Assembly: GCA_013365325.1 (NCBI GenBank)
Contig: JABVXV010000431.1
Location: 1 to 44,670, forward strand
Origin: Dipetalonema caudispina
Lineage: Eukaryota > Nematoda > Chromadorea > Rhabditida > Onchocercidae
Length of the DNA stretch: 44,670 nucleotides
Reading direction: 5' to 3'
A model generated the notes under the pieces. The model had not been told where the DNA came from. It saw nothing but the letters and a program-made list of their open reading frames with translations, and made no database searches. A program made the position numbers and the translations under genes. This document shows positions 38,001 through 44,670 of this stretch, piece after piece. Every line of letters begins with the position of its first letter. Position 1 is the stretch's first letter.

Positions 38001-39708
38001 TGGGGCTAATAGCAAAATAGGCTGGTTACCTTACAAAACAATACTCAAGCATTGAATGGGTGTTCAAGAGAGACATTTTTGATAAGCAAAACTGGCATTG
38101 TGAGAAAATCAAACGAAAAGGACCGTTAAATAATTCAAGTATAAATATACCTCCACAGCATGTTCGATGTATTCTTCAAGCTTTAGCCCATTTACAAGTT
38201 CAATAACTGAGAGGGTTGATGACGCTGGAGAATAGACGCGTACATGGGTCCCGACTTGAAGGACTTCTTTTGCTACTACCGATTTGGTGAACATTTCCAA
38301 CTTATCAGTGGTATCAATTGCTCGAATAGAACAACACTGAAATTATTTTCCTGGTTGGAGCTTGTAAAATGAATAAGGTAATCATTTTACTGAGATGATA
38401 GTTGATTCATTACGATATGTCAGATATATTTATATTCAAACGCTCCAAAAACATACAACAATAAGGACTTTATCAGATATTATTACTATTCCAGTCTCTT
38501 ATTACTATTACCATCGCTATCATTCGTATCATCTAGATTCTATCTATTATCAGATTCACTTGAAAATTCTAATCGCAAATAGCTAGCCATTCATGCTGTT
38601 TTTAATTAATCCAAGAGTGTAAATATATATATGCAAATAAAAACATACCAATGGAGGAAATAATAAGTCCGTTCGAAGCATGTAAATTTCACCATCACGA
38701 AATTTCAAACTACGCAATGTAATAGAGGGATAGTCGACGGAAGTGACATCTACCACCGAACGATCACCGCTAGTACACGTTACGCGAGCACGCACCCAAC
38801 GCTGCAATATGAAGACATCCTTCACTCAATGTATTACTCTAAAACCACCAAGCATTCTGTGGAAATATTTTCATCATATGTCCCCGAGATATCATGTTGA
38901 CATACTACCGCGAGATACCCACGCCGATATACCTTCCCGAGATATTACGTCGACGCATCCTCATTTAATGTGAAATGCTCCGATCCCAATACTGTTCGTA
39001 AGAAATGAATTTACCTACCTCATTGCTGGCATCCCACGTCACGCACGCTAAACCTTCGCTAACATGCACACCTGTCTCAAAAATCAATCTACCACGTAAT
39101 TCCTCATTACCGTATATCGATTCGAGGAATTTCTCGAGATACATTAGACGGATTGATTGCTCTAAAAGTTTGATTGTAGTTGTTTAAGATTGAAATGCAA
39201 ATGGTAAATTGGTAAAACGGAAGATTTTGGTAATACACGTTGCAAGGTAAAGCTAACGAAATATTACCGTTTATTAGGATGGTTTAAATTCTGATAGTTT
39301 TAGGTTTAAGTCATCTCTCGTTTATTTAGCTAACAGATTGACAAATGTAGTACTTTTCATCTGAGGTTAAAAATCATCAAGATCGATTACACAATTTATT
39401 ATTACTTTTTTATTCTGAAAATAACTGAAATTGACATCCTAAAATCCATTAGACTGATGCTTTGCTATCAATAATTAATCCAGTATATAGGTTATTTAGG
39501 TCAAACAATTTATATAGCAGCACATTTTAGTATGATCAAATACCTGGTCCTCGAACTTGCATATCTTCCAAACTTTCAAATGCTACAACTGTTACATCAC
39601 ACCAAATATCACAGGGTAAATTGGCCATTGTATATGAGCCAAATGCTACACCACGACATCGATAAGATTCACCGGTTAATGTTGTTGCCCTAATTCATTT
39701 AATCATTG

Positions 39709-39739
<31 letters not shown>

Positions 39740-41456
39740 CGTCATTCAATGAAATTATTTCAATTATCATTATTCTATATTACTAATTAATTAATTAATT
39801 ATCTCCTTAAATTATTTTGCATATTTTTATACTAGTAATATTGAAAAAGATTGCCAAATTACTCATATTTCATCGAATCATTTAATATATTTTGATGTAC
39901 TCATAAATAAATTCAATTAATTAATGCTTCAATAATTGCATTAATATTATACTAAAACTATCCTTCTTTTGATTTCCTATTTCTTTTTTATCTTTAATTA
40001 ATCATTACATCATACGTTTATGTATCACGTAGTTGCTACACGTTAAATATATTTAAAATATGTAAATTAATTTCTCTACACAAAAAATTAGAATAACATT
40101 ATTGTCAGTGAAATTTAATCATCTGATTACATTCAAACGATATTCATAATGATGCAATCACGTTAATAGATGTTGATAATGTAAATACATACCAAAGTCT
40201 TGCACTTCCTGGATCAAGATCATCAGTTAACTTTTCTACTTGAATTTTTACAAAAGCTAAAATTTTAACTTATTATCTTTTATATCTTCTTTTCAAAAAT
40301 TATTGAAGTATTTTCCGAACTACTTTTACTACACAATTACTTACTTATTGGAAAATATGAAATGAAGCTAACATATTTGATATTTTGTATAACATTTGCT
40401 TACAACCTTCAGTGAGAAGCGCTAGGAATGGTTCACGATCGGAGAAAACGAAGATATTTACTAATTGTCCATTGCGTAATTTTTGTCCATCAATAAAACC
40501 TGCTGCCATTAGAGAATTTTGCTTTGCTACAATAATAATAATTTGATAATAATAATAATAATAATAAAAATCTCCTAAATATCTTCAATTAATTATCTTA
40601 ATTAATTGTGCTAGAAAAAAAAAAAAAAAAAAAAAAAAAAAAACGCACATTTACGTGGTAATACAAATCGTACAGCAAAAGTTCGTTTGTATTGATTGGT
40701 GAGTAATTTCGGATCCAATACAAATAATTCATAACGATTAATTGTTAGTAGCTGTCCATCATCAACTGTTTCAATCGAACATTGATTTGTATCATAATCA
40801 ATTCGATCAACACGTACACGTTTCCAGGAACCATTCACACGAGCTGCATAAATACCTGTTCGTTTTACCTATAAATCAAACATTTCAGCTATTAATACAA
40901 TCTTTCATGTGTTTGCTGATTCATACAAACAATATCAATCTTTACAATTTTATTCTGTAGCCTGAATAGCTTATTAACCTTAGCCAGAAAATATATAGGC
41001 ATTATCTTTTTGGCTTACCTATACACTTCAACATTATTTAGTCTGCATAATTTCTCGCACTATGATAAGAGGGATTCAGAATGATCCTCACAGATTTCAG
41101 AAATTAATTTTTATCCAAATTTAAAAGCATTACAGTTTAAACTTGGATGGGGAAGAAAAAAGAAAAAAAAAACGATAAATGGATAAAAATAAAAAATAAA
41201 AATCAAATAAATGAAATTTCAAATTTACCCTTAACGCAGTATTACATTCAATTTCATTACTGTAAACTTCATTCATTTGCAATTGCAACGTATCATACAA
41301 TGCTTCATCATCCTTCAACGTACAGGTAAATTGTCGATGGAAGGCATCATAATGGCGAAAAATTCCGAAAATTTTTAGAGCTGCAGATAAACCGGGAGAA
41401 ACGGAAGAATTAGCAAAAAGTGATTTAAAATGACGTCTTGATGGTGTTCCGACCAT
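35058..41456 (-). CDS. Multi-Tudor-domain protein, about 862 aa
   Basis: Exons in transcription order: 41229-41456, 40655-40868, 40407-40526, 40193-40256, 39544-39689, 39019-39161, 38649-38801, 38151-38336, 37783-37848, 37545-37686, 37006-37322, 36742-36843, 36303-36380, 36089-36205, 35923-36016, 35679-35851, 35058-35303; every phase closes and the stop is TAG. Three Tudor-type barrels can be seen: residues about 77-145 (YAARVNGSWKRVRV...ETVDDG), 285-356 (SEGLACVTWD...RWVRARV...VTSVDYP) and 700-785 (YLFWSDDCWNRVKI...CVDTGEE). Flanking segments look like the extended Tudor (SN-like) fold. A linker at about 419-655 is Ser/Pro-rich, with a run of nine serines encoded by TCA repeats. Such proteins bind methylarginine partners such as Argonautes in germ granules. 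I cannot name a C. elegans orthologue. The second barrel has Tyr-Pro where VDYG is usual. Confidence 0.85.
37149..37176. repeat. (GAT)n microsatellite inside the Tudor gene
   Basis: A pure GAT repeat on the plus strand, read as consecutive TCA serine codons on the coding strand. Because it is in frame, length change would alter the serine run without breaking the protein. Confidence 0.95.
39712..39739. repeat. T28 homopolymer in a Tudor-gene intron
   Basis: A run of 28 T on the plus strand (A on the coding strand), 22 bp upstream of the acceptor for exon 39544-39689. An A-run so close to an acceptor replaces the usual pyrimidine tract region. Confidence 0.9.
40615..40643. repeat. A29 homopolymer 11 nt from a splice donor
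   Basis: A run of 29 A on the plus strand. On the coding strand this is T29 starting about 11 nt after the donor of exon 40655-40868. Run length is likely to be error-prone in assembly. Confidence 0.9.
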
Positions 41457-42158
41457 ATTACGGAATAGTTAGAAGTTATACTAACTATTCATCAAATAAT
41501 CCTTAAAATTAGGAATGTAGGGTCAAAAGATATGGTTACTAGCGGGATCGAATTATCCAGAAGCTAACAAAACATATTGTAAATAATATTCATGTCCATT
41601 AGAAGCTTATTTTATATTAAAACATTTATTAATAGTTATCATTAATTATTAGATATCTCAATTATCTTCATTCAATTCTGTTGGACTTAAAATTCCTGAA
41701 ATTTGTAGAAAATTGAAAATTTAATTTGAGAGATTTCATTAATGTTTTTAATAGCTTAGTGAATGAAAATTTTCAAATCGTTTACTATTTGATGCATTGC
41801 ATGCTTGGTTTATTCTAATTTTTAAAGAGATTTCACTTTTTTTTTTTTGAAAATTAATAACTTGATCAATCTAAAAGAAAGATTTCCCATAGAATCATCT
41901 TTAACATATGAAATTTGCAGTTATTTTAGAATATAAAAGAATATCTCAAATTTATTTCTTGCACAATTGGATAAACTTATGATCATTTTGGAATACGAAA
42001 TAACATTTCAAATTTAATCACTTATTAATCAATAATAGTTAGCAAGAAGCAACAGCTAAGAAATGCTACCGCATATTATCTTTAACTGAAATTTACGATC
42101 ATTTTGTGTAAATTAATAAATGTGCAATATGCTTATGAAAAAATTTTAACGAGGAAAG
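41457..42158. other. Intergenic region upstream of the Tudor gene
   Basis: 700 bp of AT-rich sequence with no coding support; it should include the Tudor gene promoter. Confidence 0.5.
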
Positions 42159-42164
42159 AAAAAA
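42159..42164 (-). terminator. Pol III T6 terminator of tRNA-Glu
   Basis: Six A on the plus strand (T6 on the tRNA strand), 5 nt beyond the discriminator base, the standard RNA polymerase III stop. Confidence 0.85.
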
Positions 42165-42169
42165 GGTGA

Positions 42170-42241
42170 TTCCCATGCCGGGAATCGAACCCGGGCCGCG
42201 TGGGTGAAAGCCACGAATCCTAGCCACTAGACCACATGGGA
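42170..42241 (-). tRNA. tRNA-Glu(UUC): tRNA-Glu (anticodon UUC)
   Basis: Read on the minus strand, a 72-nt cloverleaf with no intron. The acceptor stem TCCCATG pairs with CATGGGA. The anticodon stem CGTGG/CCACG closes the loop CTTTCAC, giving anticodon TTC. The T arm is CCGGG-TTCGAAT-CCCGG, the variable loop has 4 nt, and the discriminator is A. The A box (GGTCTAGTGGCTAGGAT region) and B box (GGTTCGAATCC) are intact. It decodes GAA. Confidence 0.98.
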
Positions 42242-42818
42242 GATACTGATCGCTTCCGGATCATATCTTATATGTGATACGGATCATTGAGCTTAAATAT
42301 TTCAATAATTTCAGACTTTTCACTTTCCGGTTTTCCGTTCATTGGTAAATCTAAGTGCAGGAAAAACAGCAAATTAATGGATTTCACTCTTTTATTCATT
42401 TGATTGAAATAAAAAGGATTAGAATTGCTAAAAATTTAAAAATTTTTAAAAAATTGAACAAAATATTAGTGAAGTTTGTTATGTGTAAATTCATTCCAAT
42501 CATTAAAAAAAATCAATGGTTTGTATGAAATAGCGATGAGAACGGTATTATGCAATGAATTAATTAATATGCAAATGCAACATCACATCTATCGATTTTT
42601 ATGCTTCAAAAATGATTTCATTCTGTTGTTTTTCTTGTTTAATTGATAATTTTATTAATTTAGTATTTATAATTTATTAATATCATTAGATTTATATTAT
42701 TTTTATTCATTTCTTTCCTCTTCTTTCTCTCCTAATCAACAACTTATTATTGCACGGATAAAAATTGTTTATTAAACGTGAACAAAAATTGGATAAAAAT
42801 AAAATAATCGTTTACTAT

Positions 42819-43105
42819 CATTTGTAAGCGTATGATAATGGAATTTGACGTAAATTTGAAGAAAAAGTGAAATTTATATATAATTTTTTTAAATGAATAT
42901 TTGTAAGTGTATATTAGCGGAATTGATAGAAATTTGAAAAAGTATAGGTGAAATTTACATATGTAATTTTAAATTCATAATTCTTTCAAGCAAATAAAAA
43001 TTGCTTATAAGTTTGTTTAATTACCATTTGTAAGTGTATGCTGACGGAATTGACGGAAATATGAAGTTTAAGCATGAAACATGCATACGTAATTTCAAAC
43101 TTCTA
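42819..43105. repeat. Three diverged tandem units
   Basis: Units start near 42819, 42898 and 43025. Each begins (C)ATTTGTAAG(C/T)GTAT and continues with a GGAATT(T)GA..(T/G/A)AAAT(T/A)TGAA block, then GTGAAATT(T)A or GCATGAAAC and a TAATTT close. The spacings are about 79 and 127 bp, because extra sequence lies between units 2 and 3. Confidence 0.7.
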
Positions 43106-43264
43106 ATAGTAATCTCTATAGTATAAGCTTAAAATTTTATTTTACTCAAATTTTGTAAATTTGCATTTTTTAAAATTTACTATTATATTAAAATTGGTTT
43201 AAATAAAGCTTAATGAATAGATAAATTATTTAATTTCGTTCTTTCTTTCTTTCTTATTTTTTCA

Positions 43265-43500
43265 AATATTATAGCAACCGTTCCGGTAGCATTAGCAATG
43301 ACAGGTAAACATTCGAACATATTGCATACATTACACATTACATCTTCAACATATCGAATACAATAAGCATCGTATCACCGTGTGCTTCAATAGCTTTTGT
43401 AATTTTTCTTTTGAGGTAAACGAAATATGTATAACAATTTCCATCCTTGCCACCCATCAACTATTGTAATTTCAAGTGCTAACAGTGGATTATCATTCAT
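43265..43500 (-). pseudogene. Possible broken coding fragment, unidentified
   Basis: Reading the minus strand, coding-like sequence moves through three frames: EITIVDGWQGW from the ATG at 43500, then GNCYTYFVYLKRKITKAIEA and DTMLIVFDML (43457-43338), then CNVCNMFECLPVIANATGTV to about 43265. Residue composition in each piece is more protein-like than in surrounding AT-rich DNA, and the pieces join if one or two frameshifts are allowed. No family recognised and no good splice sites fit the short gaps, so this may be a pseudogene, an assembly indel, or chance. Confidence 0.2.
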
Positions 43501-44515
43501 TAATTAAGTAATTAGGTACTATTGTGTAGTATTACAATAATTTCTAATCACCGAAAAAAAAAAAGACGTTATTTTATTTTTATCATCCTTCATCGATTTT
43601 TTCACTTTTGGATTGCTTTATTTAAAACCAATTTAAATTTTCATGTCAAAATTTCCTTAGATATCTTATGGATAAAGGGAAAAAGTATCGTCCGGCTAAA
43701 GTGAAATATGGAGAGATTGTCAAGAAATATTGAGGAAGTTAAAAAATCCTGCTGTCGTTTGTTTAAGTTAGATTGTTGAATTTTTAGATTGAGTATATTC
43801 TAGCCAGTAATTATCTCAAGCAGCAAATATCGATGGTAAAGCTCAAAAATTTACATGACCATATTTAAGTTGCAATAACAATAGTGACGGAAATTGGATT
43901 GTACTGGATGATTGGATTGTCTTGACAATAAAATTATTAATTTATTTTAAGTTGACAACAACAATTCAATAAAGTTCAAAAACAAACTTCCGAGAAAGAT
44001 GCTGATCCATTGATCATCTGCAATAGCTATCGCTATTAATTTTGGTTCCAGACACGATAATATCTAATTATGACAGTGACATATTCAGCTGATGTCAGTA
44101 CTGTTCGATTTGCCACCTTTGGCAAATTAATCTTCAGGTATGGTATTTTCTTCTTTTTTTTTCACAACAATAATTTAATTCTTTAAATTCATATTGATGT
44201 GCATTTGCCATTTCTCCTCATTTTTATTAAATATTTAAAATAAAAGGATAAAATCGATACCATAATTATAATGCATACAAATTTTCAAGCATTCATCAAT
44301 GATATTAACTGATATTTGATGATAAGTGATGGAATTTATGCTGTGCCTTTTTTCTAAATTCCAATAATTTCCAATTCTAACTTATTTACATTTCTTATAC
44401 ATACGAAACATTTACTACAACGACAAATGTCATACCGGGAAAATGACGGTATAGAAAAAGTGAAATTAAAATGATCATCACTGGTGTTTATTTTATTATT
44501 ATTACCATTACTAAT

Positions 44516-44577
44516 TATTATTATTATTAGTAGTAGTAGTATTATTATTATTATCATTATTATTATTATTATTATTA

Positions 44578-44670
<93 letters not shown>
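44516..44670. repeat. (TTA)n microsatellite running off the window end
   Basis: Trinucleotide ATT/TTA repeat, with AGT and ATC interruptions in the first 60 bp and essentially pure from about 44570 to the last base. The true length is unknown because it continues past the window. Confidence 0.95.

Larger units (their letters stand above)
42242..44509. other. AT-rich intergenic region
   Basis: No intact gene. It contains three diverged tandem units (42819-43105) and a possible broken coding fragment (43265-43500), listed separately; otherwise I see nothing. Confidence 0.5.

Noticed and set aside
43279..43370. Plus-strand exon after TATTATAG at 43274
   Set aside because: The open frame is short and ends without a donor in phase; no upstream or downstream exon could be joined.
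1..44670. CRISPR arrays, insertion sequences, integrases or phage genes
   Set aside because: None seen. The repeats present are diverged duplications, microsatellites and homopolymers of a eukaryotic genome.

Overview
This window looks like nuclear DNA from a nematode, most likely a clade III (spirurid/filarial-type) worm. It is strongly AT-rich, has compact multi-exon genes with worm-style acceptors (TTTTCAG or TTTTAG), carries a cuticle collagen with the furin-type RRRRQ box, and has a eukaryotic tRNA-Glu. There are no operons of bacterial type, no CRISPR array and no transposase. I built all gene models by hand from splice sites, reading phase and protein homology. The phases close in every model. 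The species call is inference.

Layout. (1) 1067-9128, minus: a 16-exon gene for a secreted protein of about 1011 residues made of two tandem homologous modules. It resembles nematode proteins with an IgGFc-binding-type N-terminal domain. (2) 9129-14689: no intact gene found, but diverged fragments of the same locus, a tRNA/SINE-like element and a very A-rich stretch. (3) 14690-16976, plus: a 6-exon cuticle collagen with an unusually long non-collagenous tail. (4) 16977-19342: convergent intergenic DNA with a perfect 17-bp hairpin. (5) 19343-24876, minus: a 15-exon DEDDy 3'-5' exonuclease of the MUT-7/Nibbler/EXD3 family. (6) 24877-26527: a divergent promoter region with a cluster of perfect palindromes, including a CLEAR-type E-box. 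(7) 26528-28756, plus: deoxyhypusine hydroxylase (dohh-1). (8) 29449-32701, plus: mitoribosomal GTPase-like protein DAP3/mS29. (9) 32989-34290, minus: mitoribosomal protein bL10m (mrpl-10). (10) 35058-41456, minus: a 17-exon protein of about 862 residues with three Tudor-type domains. (11) 41457-44670: tRNA-Glu(UUC), diverged tandem repeats, a possible broken coding fragment, and a long TTA microsatellite running off the end.

How genes relate. Two mitochondrial ribosome genes (dap-3 and mrpl-10) lie tail to tail 287 bp apart, and dohh-1 sits just upstream of dap-3. From memory these two are also neighbours in C. elegans (clone C14A4). Two genes of types often used in small-RNA pathways (the MUT-7/EXD3-like exonuclease and the Tudor protein) lie within 22 kb of each other, but nothing in the sequence shows they are co-regulated. 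The liveliest evolutionary region is the first 14.5 kb, where an extracellular-protein gene has duplicated internally and left decayed copies nearby. I found no clear case of an undescribed molecular system.
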